Below are positions 1 through 7,752 of a stretch of DNA of 64,000 bases, piece by piece. The stretch comes from Rhodococcus sp. KRD162. Its GTDB lineage: Bacteria > Actinomycetota > Actinomycetes > Mycobacteriales > Mycobacteriaceae. Positions within the stretch are counted from its first letter, which is position 1, and each line of letters opens with the position of its first letter. The notes below the pieces were generated by a model. It saw only the letters and a program-made list of their open reading frames with translations, was not told where the DNA came from and ran no database searches. The stretch covers positions 378,972 through 442,971 of the forward strand of contig NZ_JABFAU010000003.1 in the NCBI RefSeq assembly GCF_017168335.1. The letters are read 5' to 3'. The position numbers and the translations under genes are program-made.

Positions 1-37
1 CGCACTTCGTAGCCGACCGCCAGGGTTCGCGGAGATG

Positions 38-646
38 TCAACTGGTGGTGCGACGTCGGTGCACCGCGGCGACGGCGGCGTCGAGCGCGTCGCGCAGCGG
101 TTGTACGTCGCCGGCGAGCCGCGCGATCAGCATGCCGCCCTGCAACGACGCGATCAGAGCGGCGGCAGTCGCGGCAGGATCGGTCGCCACGTCGAGTTCT
201 CCGCGGTCGATCATGCGGGCAAGTCCCTGCTCGAGCGGTTTCTCCCAGCGCCGGAAGGCGGCGTGAAGACTGGGGACGAACGCCGCATCGTTCTTCAGTT
301 CGGCGGCCAGCGATCCGAGAGGGCACGAGAACGGGCCCCCGGGTTGCTCGTGATTGCGGACGATCTCGGCAGCCCACACGTCGATATCGTCGAGACTGTC
401 GATGCGAGAGAGCATCGGTTGGGCGGCGAGGACGCGTTCGAGTTGACGCTCGATGACGGCCTCGACCAGATCCGACTTGTCGGAAAAATAGTGGTAGAGC
501 TGCGATTTCCCGGTCTCGGATGCGGCAAGGACATCGTCGAGAGTGGTCCCCGCGACGCCGCGCTCGTACATCATCGACGCCGCGGCGTCGACGATCGCAG
601 CTCTGGTTCGTCTGCCCTTGGCCGTTCTCGGTAGCTCCTTGCTCAC
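38..646 (-). CDS. TetR/AcrR family transcriptional regulator
   Basis: 202-residue DNA-binding repressor-type protein. The N-terminal helix-turn-helix lies at about residues 10-55 (AAIVDAAASMMYERG followed by TTLDDVLAASETGKSQLYHYF), the usual TetR signature; the C-terminal two thirds is the ligand-binding helical domain. The GTG start at 646 overlaps the stop of the upstream methyltransferase gene by GTGA, so the two are probably co-translated. The reading frame stays open far upstream to 1123, but that part is antisense-like Arg-rich sequence and is not believed. The ligand is unknown; it may control the methyltransferase gene or something beyond the window edge. Confidence 0.88.
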   Translation of the reverse strand: MSKELPRTAKGRRTRAAIVDAAASMMYERGVAGTTLDDVLAASETGKSQLYHYFSDKSDLVEAVIERQLERVLAAQPMLSRIDSLDDIDVWAAEIVRNHEQPGGPFSCPLGSLAAELKNDAAFVPSLHAAFRRWEKPLEQGLARMIDRGELDVATDPAATAAALIASLQGGMLIARLAGDVQPLRDALDAAVAAVHRRRTTS

Positions 647-1308
647 GGGATTTCGGCTCCTCGGTCGCAACTGTGAACCGCGAGTTCCATGAACACGCGA
701 CCATTGCACTCGATGGTTCGCCGGACCTGCAGTCCGGCGCTCGACGCCAGTGAGTACAGCGCGCGCACTCCGACACTGGCCCAGGTGAACCAGTCTCCCA
801 CCGAGTCTTCGGTTTCCCATCGAACCAGCGCTCTCCGATCGTCGACCTCGAACGAGGATTCGACGATGGCCGTCCCTGCGTCGTGCAGCAGCGCCCGAAC
901 CGTGGCCAGCAGTGCGGCCGGGTCGCCGCCGATGCCGATATTGCCGTCCGCGAGGAGGACGTGTGACCACCGACCTGCTGCTGGCAGCGCGGAGAATATG
1001 TTCTGCTCCACGGCGAATCCACCGCGATGGTTGGTCATCTCCACGGCGACCGACGAGGTGTCCACGCCGAGGGCCGGTACGCCGGCTCTGGTGAGAGCCT
1101 CGGTCAAACGCCCTGGCCCACAACCGAGATCGAGGGTCGGGCCGGTGCAGAAGGCAATCGAGGCCTCGTCCGCTCTGAGGTCCTCGGCGGTCGAGAAAGT
1201 GCCGCCCATCCAGCGCGCGATCGGCAGGGGAGTGCGACGGCCGTCGGAATCGGTGATCCAGGAGGGCAGCCCCGCTCGGCCGCGGCGGTACACGTCGTCT
1301 GCAATCAC
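643..1308 (-). CDS. class I SAM-dependent methyltransferase
   Basis: 221 residues. Motif I of Rossmann methyltransferases is clear (LDLGCGPGRL near residue 60), followed by an acidic residue in ALGVD at the end of the second strand. The substrate cannot be read from the sequence. The GTG start at 1308 has no Shine-Dalgarno, but a TACATT -10-like box lies 7 bases upstream (complement of 1316-1321), suggesting a leaderless transcript. The stop overlaps the GTG start of the TetR gene, so the pair forms an operon. Family assignment is firm, function is not. Confidence 0.85.
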   Translation of the reverse strand: MIADDVYRRGRAGLPSWITDSDGRRTPLPIARWMGGTFSTAEDLRADEASIAFCTGPTLDLGCGPGRLTEALTRAGVPALGVDTSSVAVEMTNHRGGFAVEQNIFSALPAAGRWSHVLLADGNIGIGGDPAALLATVRALLHDAGTAIVESSFEVDDRRALVRWETEDSVGDWFTWASVGVRALYSLASSAGLQVRRTIECNGRVFMELAVHSCDRGAEIP

Positions 1309-1426
1309 CCGATCGAATGTACCAGGGAGTACAGGACGTGGCTCATCATCAATTTTCGAGCCGGGACCGTCAAGATTGCGTCAACACCACTGTTCGACGC
1401 CACCGCCCGGCGCAAGACTGCTTCTC

Positions 1427-1810
1427 ATGACACTTCTCGACATGCTTCCCTCCCTCGGTGCGGCATATGTTCCGCGGTGCGATCCAGCGCTCTGGCCCGC
1501 CGATACTTGCTGTGTGTGCGGGCGCATCACAGTCGACGGCCTCGCGCTGGAGGACCTGGCCGATGCGCAGGGCACTCCGGTGCGTTGGGGCCCGATCCTG
1601 GTGACGCGGGTGCGCTCGGTGATCGCCGGCGAGGTGGGCGTCGACGCCGAGTTCGGGGATCTACTGCAGGCAGTGGTGGTCAACCGGCATTCGGTGGGTG
1701 CGGTGATCAAGGTCGATGTGCACGGCCCGGGGCGCGGCTGCGTCGTTCCTGTGGAGTTGCCCGCAGACCTCCGAGCGGGTGATGTGCTGGCGCTGATCTG
1801 CAGCGGATAG
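1427..1810 (+). CDS. conserved hypothetical protein, 127 aa
   Basis: Small protein not recognised as any family. Codon use is strongly GC-biased in third positions over the whole length, which supports a real gene. It begins MTLLDMLPSLG and carries a cysteine cluster near residue 28 (DTCCVCG) that could bind metal or form disulfides; the rest is mixed alpha/beta with many Val and Gly. No signal peptide or membrane helix. The frame is open upstream to 689, but that part overlaps the methyltransferase on the other strand. It ends one base before the convergent accD3 stop at 1812. Confidence 0.6.
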   Translation: MTLLDMLPSLGAAYVPRCDPALWPADTCCVCGRITVDGLALEDLADAQGTPVRWGPILVTRVRSVIAGEVGVDAEFGDLLQAVVVNRHSVGAVIKVDVHGPGRGCVVPVELPADLRAGDVLALICSG

Positions 1811-1811
1811 C

Positions 1812-3299
1812 TCAGGTGCCCAGCGTGCGGTAGCGGCCGAATCGGTTCCGAACCCGGGTGGCGGCGTCGACGGTGGACAACTCGCGTAGTTCGCGGGCAA
1901 TGGCATCGGCGACTCGTACGGAGAATGCAGCTGGTTCGTCGGCGGCATCGGGGAGTTCGGGGACGATGGCGTCGACGATGTGCTCGCGCAGCAGATCGAC
2001 CGAACGGATGCCCTGAGCCTCGGCCATATCCGATGCATGAGCGGTGTCGCGGTGCACGATGGCACTTGCACCCTCGGGTGGGAGCGGTGCAAGCCAGGCA
2101 TTCTGGGCACACAACACGCGGTCGGCGGGCAGCAGCGCGAGTGCTCCGCCGCCGGTGCCCTGGCCGAGGAGGACCGACACCGTCGGGGTGTTCACCGTGA
2201 CCAGATCGGAGATCGAACGCGCGATCTCGGGCGCCAGCCCGCCCTCCTCGGCTTCCTTGGACAGTGCCGCCCCGAAAGTATCGATCACCAGCACCAGCGG
2301 GATGCGTAGTTCCTCGGCCAAGCGCATACCGCGTCGAGCCTCGCGCAGCGCCGCCGGACCCATGGTTGCGGTGGCAGTACTGCTACTTCGATCGTTGCCG
2401 AACAGCACGACCGACACGCCCCGGATACGGCACAGCGACAACAGAATCGAGGTATCGGCCTCACCCTGTCCGGTACCGCTCAGTGGAACCTGTTCGCCTG
2501 CAGCATGTTCGATGAGCTCTCTGATGCCGGGCCGGTCCGGACGGCGAGACGCCTGCACCGAATGCCAGGCGGACTGCTCGGGAATCACCGAGGGACCCTC
2601 GTCGACGGAATCGGGCCACACTGTGGCGTCGACGATCACCCGAAGGGCCCGGATCAACAGGTGTCGTAGTTGGTCGACCGGCACCACGCCGTCGATCACT
2701 CCGTGCTGGTACAGGTTCTCGGCGGTCTGCACTCCCTCGGGAAAGGGCTTGTCGTACAACGCCTGATAGACGCGGGGCCCGAGAAATCCGATCAGGGCTC
2801 CTGGTTCGGCGACGGTGACGTGGGCCAACGACCCCCAGGACGCGAAGACCCCTCCCGTGGTCGGATTACGGAGGTACACCAGGTAAGGCAGGTGCGCCGC
2901 CTTGTGCGCGGTGACGGCGGCAGCGATCTTGACCATCTGCACGAAGGCCAGCGTTCCCTCTTGCATACGCGTGCCGCCGGAGGTGGGGGAGGCGATCAGC
3001 GGCAGCCTCTCGGCGGTCGCCCGTTCGATTGCGCAGGTGATGCGCTCGGCCGCCGCGACGCCGATCGAGCCGGCGAGAAACGCGAACTCGCAGGCGATGA
3101 TCACCACGCGTCGGCCCTCGATCGTGCCCTCGCCCGTCAACACCGACTCGTCGACGCCGCTCTTCTCCCGTGCCTTCGCCAGGTCACGCCGATAGGAGTC
3201 GTCGGGATCGACGTCGACGGGCTCGGAGTCCCAGGACACGAACGATCCGCCGTCGAGAACGGAATCGAGAATCTCGGCGGCGGATGTTCGTGGGCTCAT
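1812..3299 (-). CDS. accD3: acetyl/propionyl-CoA carboxylase carboxyltransferase, AccD3-like
   Basis: 495 residues holding both crotonase-fold carboxyltransferase halves in one chain: the beta-like half with SPTSGGTRMQEG (about 105-116) and TTGGVFASWG, and the alpha-like half from about residue 240. This enzyme moves carboxyl from biotin carrier to an acyl-CoA; AccD3 is one of several such subunits in mycolic-acid bacteria and its own substrate is not settled. The length equals that recalled for M. tuberculosis AccD3 (Rv0904c), and the later genes of the same neighbourhood (echA6, ctpE) are also in this window. It starts 24 bases after the ABC permease stop and is probably the last gene of that leftward operon. 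Confidence 0.82.
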   Translation of the reverse strand: MSPRTSAAEILDSVLDGGSFVSWDSEPVDVDPDDSYRRDLAKAREKSGVDESVLTGEGTIEGRRVVIIACEFAFLAGSIGVAAAERITCAIERATAERLPLIASPTSGGTRMQEGTLAFVQMVKIAAAVTAHKAAHLPYLVYLRNPTTGGVFASWGSLAHVTVAEPGALIGFLGPRVYQALYDKPFPEGVQTAENLYQHGVIDGVVPVDQLRHLLIRALRVIVDATVWPDSVDEGPSVIPEQSAWHSVQASRRPDRPGIRELIEHAAGEQVPLSGTGQGEADTSILLSLCRIRGVSVVLFGNDRSSSTATATMGPAALREARRGMRLAEELRIPLVLVIDTFGAALSKEAEEGGLAPEIARSISDLVTVNTPTVSVLLGQGTGGGALALLPADRVLCAQNAWLAPLPPEGASAIVHRDTAHASDMAEAQGIRSVDLLREHIVDAIVPELPDAADEPAAFSVRVADAIARELRELSTVDAATRVRNRFGRYRTLGT

Positions 3300-3323
3300 A
3301 TCGGGGAGCCTACGCAGCGAACC

Positions 3324-4523
3324 CTAGCGAGCAAACGCTTCCTTCCACGAGACGGTCTTGCCGATTCGCAGGATGGATCGTTGGTAGATCTTGGCCGCGC
3401 CCATGGCCAGGATCGCCGTGGTGATGATCATCAGCACCGCCGAGCCGACGATCTGCATCGGCGAGGTCACGCCTGCCGCGATGCGCAGCGGCATCATGAT
3501 CGCGGAGAACGGTGGTATCCAGCTCAATGTGTTCGCCAGGGTGCTCTCCGGATCGCTGACGGAGTAGAAGGCCGCGAAGAACATGGCCATGATCAGGATC
3601 AGCAGCGGCATGGTGGTCGAGTTGACGTCCTCCTGCCGCGAGACCATGGACCCGCCCGCTGCATAGAGCACTGCGAAGAAGGCGAAGCCCAGGATGAACC
3701 AGGCCAGCGTCGCGGCGAAGACGCTCACCGCTGCACCGGTGACGGTGAGCACTCCGGTGCCCAATCCTGCACCGACTCCGGCGATGCCGTACAGGGCAAG
3801 CTGCAGGATGCCGACTGCGCCGATGCCGAGAATCTTTCCCCACAGCAATTGCAGGGGACGCACGGTGGACAGAAGCAACTCGACGACGCGCGAGGACTTT
3901 TCTTCGACGACGCCCATCGCGACGTACATGCCGAAACCGATGATCTGGGCATACAGCAGGAACACTGCCGACAGAGCCAACGCAGTTCGCTGACCGGACT
4001 CGGGGTCAGGGGGATCGATCGCGTCGACGGTGACCGTCGCGGATCTCGTTGCTGCTGCCAGCTCGCTGCGATCCACACCCTGTTGCGCCAGTGCGGTATT
4101 CGTGGCCTGTGTGGCGACGCTACCCTCGACGACGGCGCGCAAGGTGCCCGTCAGGTCGGACTCGGTGACGGCTGTGTAGGCACCGGCGGATCCGTCCGGG
4201 ATCAGCGCCACATCGAGATCCCCGGATTCGACGCCGCTGCGGGCGGCCGCCGCGTCGGCGATCTCACGGACCTCCACCGGAGACCCGACGGCGTCGCCGG
4301 TTGCCTCCAACACCGCCGCGATGGACTGGTCTCCGGCTACGCCGATCACCTCGCGTTCCTCGTCGCCGCTGCCGGAGAAGATCGAGTACGCGATGATTCC
4401 GCCGACGATGACGGCGAGAACGATGACATTGCTGATGACGAAGCTCTTCTTCATCACCTGAACGGTGAACTCGCGCTTGGCTATCAGTGAGACCGCGCTG
4501 AAGGAATTCAGTTGGGAGCTCAT
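3324..4523 (-). CDS. ABC-2 type transporter permease (NatB-like)
   Basis: 399-residue membrane protein of the ABC-2 permease group. One helix lies near residues 26-47, then an extracytoplasmic domain of about 140 residues, then about five helices in the second half; this layout is that of NatB-type sodium or drug efflux permeases. The start ATG overlaps the stop of the ATPase gene (ATGA, 4520-4523), so the two subunits are made together. The transported substrate is not evident. A small accessory membrane protein and an XRE regulator precede it in the same operon. Confidence 0.88.
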   Translation of the reverse strand: MSSQLNSFSAVSLIAKREFTVQVMKKSFVISNVIVLAVIVGGIIAYSIFSGSGDEEREVIGVAGDQSIAAVLEATGDAVGSPVEVREIADAAAARSGVESGDLDVALIPDGSAGAYTAVTESDLTGTLRAVVEGSVATQATNTALAQQGVDRSELAAATRSATVTVDAIDPPDPESGQRTALALSAVFLLYAQIIGFGMYVAMGVVEEKSSRVVELLLSTVRPLQLLWGKILGIGAVGILQLALYGIAGVGAGLGTGVLTVTGAAVSVFAATLAWFILGFAFFAVLYAAGGSMVSRQEDVNSTTMPLLILIMAMFFAAFYSVSDPESTLANTLSWIPPFSAIMMPLRIAAGVTSPMQIVGSAVLMIITTAILAMGAAKIYQRSILRIGKTVSWKEAFAR

Positions 4524-5413
4524 GCCACTACCGCCTCTCGGAACAACTCGCTCAGGGAAGGTTTCTGGACCGAGAACTCGTGGACCGGCCCGGTGGCGAG
4601 TGCGGCCCGTAGGATCTCTTGGTCATCGGTGCCGGGGGCGAGGCCGAGCACGGTGACGCCGTCGCTGTGCTCGAGGGTGCTGACTCCGGCGATGCCCGAC
4701 GCCCATCCGGGTGCGGCGCCGGGTGCGTGCACGTGTAGTTGCGAATCCCCCGATCCGCGTAGCTCGTCGACGGTCCCGATGGCCTTCATCGAGCCTGCGG
4801 CGATGATGCCGACGCGATCGCACAGTCGTTGCACCAGATCGAGTTGGTGGCTCGAGAACACCACCGGCACTCCGGAGGCGGCCTTTTCGCGCAGTACTTC
4901 GCTCATCACGTCGACGGCGATGGGGTCGAGTCCGGAGAACGGCTCGTCCAACACGAGAACCGCGGGGTCGTGCACCAGGGCGGCCGCCAACTGCACGCGC
5001 TGCTGATTCCCCAGGCTCAGCGCGTCGACCGTGTCGTTCACTCGCTCGTCGATGCCGAGACGTTCGGTCCAGCGAATCACTGCTGCCTTGGCGTCCTTGG
5101 ACGACAGGCCGTGTAGCTCGGCCATGTACGCCAACTGCGGGCCGACCTTCATCTTCGGGTACAGGCCGCGCTCCTCGGGCATGTACCCGATGGTGCGGCG
5201 AACATCGAGGTCGACGGTCTTGCCGCCCAACAGAACCTGGCCAGAATCTGCCGACAGAACTCCGAGCGCGATACGCATCGTGGTGGTCTTGCCTGCGCCG
5301 TTGCTACCGACGAAGCCGAACAGCTCGCCGGGCCGGACGTCGAAACTCAGGTTGTCCAAGGCGATCTTGTCGCCGTATCTCTTCGAGACGGAATCGATCG
5401 TGAGGGTGCTCAT
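4520..5413 (-). CDS. ABC transporter ATP-binding protein (NatA-like)
   Basis: 297-residue ATPase partner of the following permease. Walker A is GSNGAGKTTT, the signature is the variant LSLGNQQRVQLA, and Walker B is VLVLDEPFSGLD with the switch histidine in SSHQ. About 90 residues follow the nucleotide domain, typical of this exporter group. ATG at 5413 was chosen; the frame extends to 5551, but that part overlaps the membrane-protein gene and contains no family sequence. The signature has LG instead of the common SGG, which is usual among NatA-like ATPases. Confidence 0.9.
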   Translation of the reverse strand: MSTLTIDSVSKRYGDKIALDNLSFDVRPGELFGFVGSNGAGKTTTMRIALGVLSADSGQVLLGGKTVDLDVRRTIGYMPEERGLYPKMKVGPQLAYMAELHGLSSKDAKAAVIRWTERLGIDERVNDTVDALSLGNQQRVQLAAALVHDPAVLVLDEPFSGLDPIAVDVMSEVLREKAASGVPVVFSSHQLDLVQRLCDRVGIIAAGSMKAIGTVDELRGSGDSQLHVHAPGAAPGWASGIAGVSTLEHSDGVTVLGLAPGTDDQEILRAALATGPVHEFSVQKPSLSELFREAVVA

Positions 5414-5429
5414 GGTGCCCTTTCGGTCG

Positions 5430-5984
5430 CTACTTCGGGTCGAAATCTTCGGTGTCTTCGAGTTCGGGGTCAGGGGTGATCCACGCGAGAATGACGGCCG
5501 GGGTGCATCCGCCCGCCAGTAGCGCAACGAGCGTCCACAGACCTCCGGCATACGGCAGGTGCTCGTTGTCGTACGACGCGGACAGCCCGATCAGGACCAG
5601 AACTGCCACCGTCACCAGGAATTGAGTGACGGACAGGCCGATCGATCGTGCTTCGTTGCGCTGCTGCACTTCCCATTCGTCGAGTGCGCCCACCGGTGCG
5701 TCGCTGTGCCGACGTGACACGGTTTGCAGGATCGTCCACGTGACGAGAAAGATCACGGTGGCCGGGACCCAGATGATCGGTGCCCACGGGGAGAACAGCG
5801 ACCACACGGCGATCACCAACAGGGTGAGCAGGGAAGCCATCACCGAGACGGCGAGTATGCGGCGTCGGTGCTGCGTGCGCCAATTCGGAAGCCAGTGGCG
5901 GGTTTTCGCGTCGTTCTCCAGGAATCGACGCGTGCGATAGGCCTGATAGCGGGTGAGGATGTCTGCAGTGTCGGGCGTGGTCAT
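5430..5984 (-). CDS. small membrane protein of the ABC/XRE operon
   Basis: 184 residues with about four predicted helices (roughly 43-63, 67-89, 118-140 and 148-170), a basic N-terminus and an acidic tail ending DPELEDTEDFDPK. No family recognised with confidence. Its start overlaps the XRE regulator stop (ATGA, 5981-5984), and it ends 16 bases before the ABC ATPase start. Small multi-helix proteins next to a 60-90 residue XRE regulator are common beside exporters, so an accessory or sensing role is possible, but this is inference. Confidence 0.8.
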   Translation of the reverse strand: MTTPDTADILTRYQAYRTRRFLENDAKTRHWLPNWRTQHRRRILAVSVMASLLTLLVIAVWSLFSPWAPIIWVPATVIFLVTWTILQTVSRRHSDAPVGALDEWEVQQRNEARSIGLSVTQFLVTVAVLVLIGLSASYDNEHLPYAGGLWTLVALLAGGCTPAVILAWITPDPELEDTEDFDPK

Positions 5985-6253
5985 CGATCCTTCTCCCTTC
6001 GGAAGAGTTCGGCCGAGAGTGGTCCGAGTTCGGTGCGTGAGAACACTGCTTCGATCGGTAGGTCGAAGACGTCGCAGATGCGCATCGCGAGATCGAGGCT
6101 CGGGTAGTGGTCACCTCGTTCGAGGGCGCCCACTGTCTGGGGGTTGACTTCGACGAGTTCGGCGAGTTGCGCGCGGCTCATCTTCCGTTCTGCCCGCAGA
6201 ACACCCACCCTGTTGAAGATCGGGAGCGCGGTACCGCGCTTGACGGGGCTCAT
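5981..6253 (-). CDS. XRE-family transcriptional regulator, small
   Basis: 90 residues, almost entirely a helix-turn-helix of the Cro/CI type: MSRAQLAELVEVNPQTVGAL then LERGDHYPSLDLAMRI, ending DLPIEAVFS. This is the short XRE form typically found as first gene of an operon with membrane proteins. The upstream stretch 6254-6317 is AT-rich for this genome and contains a TTGACA hexamer on the minus strand (complement of 6288-6293), so the operon promoter is probably there. The gene overlaps the next one by four bases. It likely autoregulates the ABC operon. Confidence 0.87.
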   Translation of the reverse strand: MSPVKRGTALPIFNRVGVLRAERKMSRAQLAELVEVNPQTVGALERGDHYPSLDLAMRICDVFDLPIEAVFSRTELGPLSAELFRREKDR

Positions 6254-6317
6254 GACAATGAAGTGTTGTATAAACCCAACGATATGTCAACCATCGGCAA
6301 TGGATCTGGTGATCCGT

Positions 6318-6773
6318 CTACGTGTCCGAACTCGTCCGGACCGAGGCGACGACGGCGCGCATGGTGGTCAGGAACTCGTCGATCGTCGCCCGCTGCTCGG
6401 GAGTGAAACGCTCGAGTTCGCGGACTGCTCGCCCGATGACGGGGCCGAAGAAGCTGGTACCGAGCTCCGATGCGTGCGCGGTGACGGCGAGTAGCACGCG
6501 CCTGCGATCGGATGGATCGGGTTCACGGACCACCAGATTTCGCTTGCTCATTCGATCCACGAGCGCTGTGACGGAGGCGGATTCGAGCCCGAGCTGGGTT
6601 CCCAGCCAGCCGGGTGTCGCGGGTGTGCCGGATCGGTCGGCGTCGAGGAGGCAGATCAGTGCGCGGATGTCCGTCGGGTGGAGGTGGTGGCTCTGGGCGA
6701 ACTGCGCGCCGAGAAGGTCGAGGTCGACGGTCAGCGCGCGTAGCTGGTGCACGGCGGCGGCGGGTTCGCTCAT
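6318..6773 (-). CDS. MarR-family transcriptional regulator
   Basis: 151 residues with the winged helix of MarR regulators: LGTQLGLESASVTALVDRM as recognition part and the wing REPDPSDRRRVLLAVT. The ATG at 6773 was chosen over one at 6815 because a GAGGG ribosome site lies nine bases before it. It is divergent from an alpha/beta hydrolase gene; the space between them holds a near-perfect palindrome (6825-6839) that suits MarR binding. It probably represses the hydrolase and itself and is relieved by a small, perhaps aromatic, ligand. Confidence 0.88.
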   Translation of the reverse strand: MSEPAAAVHQLRALTVDLDLLGAQFAQSHHLHPTDIRALICLLDADRSGTPATPGWLGTQLGLESASVTALVDRMSKRNLVVREPDPSDRRRVLLAVTAHASELGTSFFGPVIGRAVRELERFTPEQRATIDEFLTTMRAVVASVRTSSDT

Positions 6774-6824
6774 GTGCTGATCCCTCGGTAGGTGCTGGAC
6801 GTGATCTCTCTCCATTGTCTATTA

Positions 6825-6839
6825 TCTCGATCATCGAGA
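6825..6839. promoter_or_regulatory. candidate MarR operator palindrome
   Basis: TCTCGAT-C-ATCGAGA, a perfect 7-base inverted repeat around one central base, in the gap between the divergent MarR and hydrolase genes. MarR proteins commonly bind palindromes of this size and place; binding by this particular regulator is inferred. Confidence 0.55.
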
Positions 6840-6854
6840 GAAATGAGGGCGAGC

Positions 6855-7688
6855 GTGACGCAGCTCGACGAGTTCTACGCCGCCTACGACAGGGTGCTGC
6901 AGAAGTGGCCCGTCGAGGTGGAGTCCATCGACATGAGCACCGCCCACGGAACGACCCGTGTCAACGCCTGCGGCTCAGCCGATCATCCGGCGCTGGTTCT
7001 GCTGCCGGGCGCCGGTGCCACGTCCACGGTCTGGTTCGCCAATGTCGCCGCTCTCGCCCGGCACTATCGGGTGTACGCCCTGGACCTGATGGGCGACGTG
7101 GGGCGAAGCGTGCCCGGCGAAACCTCCATCGGCTCGGTGGACGAGTTGCTGGACTGGCTCTCTACCGTTCTGGATGGTCTCGACCTGCCCACGGCAGCGA
7201 TCTGCGGCCACTCCTATGGCGCGATGATCGCGTTGGCATATTCACTGCGCAACGGCAGTCGCGTCGAGGCACTCACCCTGCTCGATCCCAATGGCTGCTT
7301 CGGCCCGATGAGTGCGCAGTACCTGCTCCACGCGATACCGATCCTGCTCTCTCCCAACGACACGAGGCAGCGGCGCTTCGTAGAATGGGAGACCGGCGGC
7401 CGCGAACTGGATTCGGATTGGCTCGACGTCCTGGCGCTCGGTGCGGCTCATTTCCCGAAATCGAAGACCATCGTCCCCAAGCGCCCGAAGCCCGCCGAAT
7501 TCGAGAACTTCGGGGTCGACACAACCGTGTTGCTGGCAGGAAGAGGGAAAGTACACAACGCTGCCCGTATCGAGTCGGCAGTCCGGGCGGTCCTGGCCCG
7601 AGCGAGGACGGTGGTGCTCGAGAACGCAACGCATCACACGTTGCCGATGCTTCCCGCCGCCGAGGTGAACGAAATTCTGCTGAGCTGA
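6855..7688 (+). CDS. alpha/beta-fold hydrolase
   Basis: 277 residues. The nucleophile elbow is GHSYGAM, the oxyanion loop LLPGAGATS, and the catalytic histidine is in ENATHHTLP near the C-terminus. The reaction is ester, lactone or similar hydrolysis; the substrate is unknown. GTG at 6855 is preferred because GAGGG precedes it by five bases; an in-frame ATG at 6843 would overlap that ribosome site, and 6792 would cross the operator. Divergence from the MarR gene suggests substrate-induced expression. A strong bidirectional terminator follows. Confidence 0.85.
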   Translation: MTQLDEFYAAYDRVLQKWPVEVESIDMSTAHGTTRVNACGSADHPALVLLPGAGATSTVWFANVAALARHYRVYALDLMGDVGRSVPGETSIGSVDELLDWLSTVLDGLDLPTAAICGHSYGAMIALAYSLRNGSRVEALTLLDPNGCFGPMSAQYLLHAIPILLSPNDTRQRRFVEWETGGRELDSDWLDVLALGAAHFPKSKTIVPKRPKPAEFENFGVDTTVLLAGRGKVHNAARIESAVRAVLARARTVVLENATHHTLPMLPAAEVNEILLS

Positions 7689-7692
7689 TGTG

Positions 7693-7739
7693 AATCGGGT
7701 GCAGCTGACCGCGCTCACCGCGGTCAGCTGCACCCGATT
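7693..7739. terminator. bidirectional intrinsic terminator
   Basis: Perfect 21-base inverted repeat (arms 7693-7713 and 7719-7739, loop of five) between the converging hydrolase and ABC-F genes, with AATC / GATT ends that give short A and T runs on either strand. Confidence 0.85.
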
Positions 7740-7752
7740 TCGATCACCGCGA

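Noticed and set aside
647-1123. Upstream extension of the TetR reading frame to 1123
   Set aside because: It is out-of-frame sequence of the methyltransferase gene with an Arg/Gly/Ser-rich translation; the GTG at 646 with GTGA overlap fits the family.
2670-4490. 606-codon open frame on the plus strand
   Set aside because: Mirror frame of accD3 and the ABC permease; His/Arg/Gln-rich translation without any domain.
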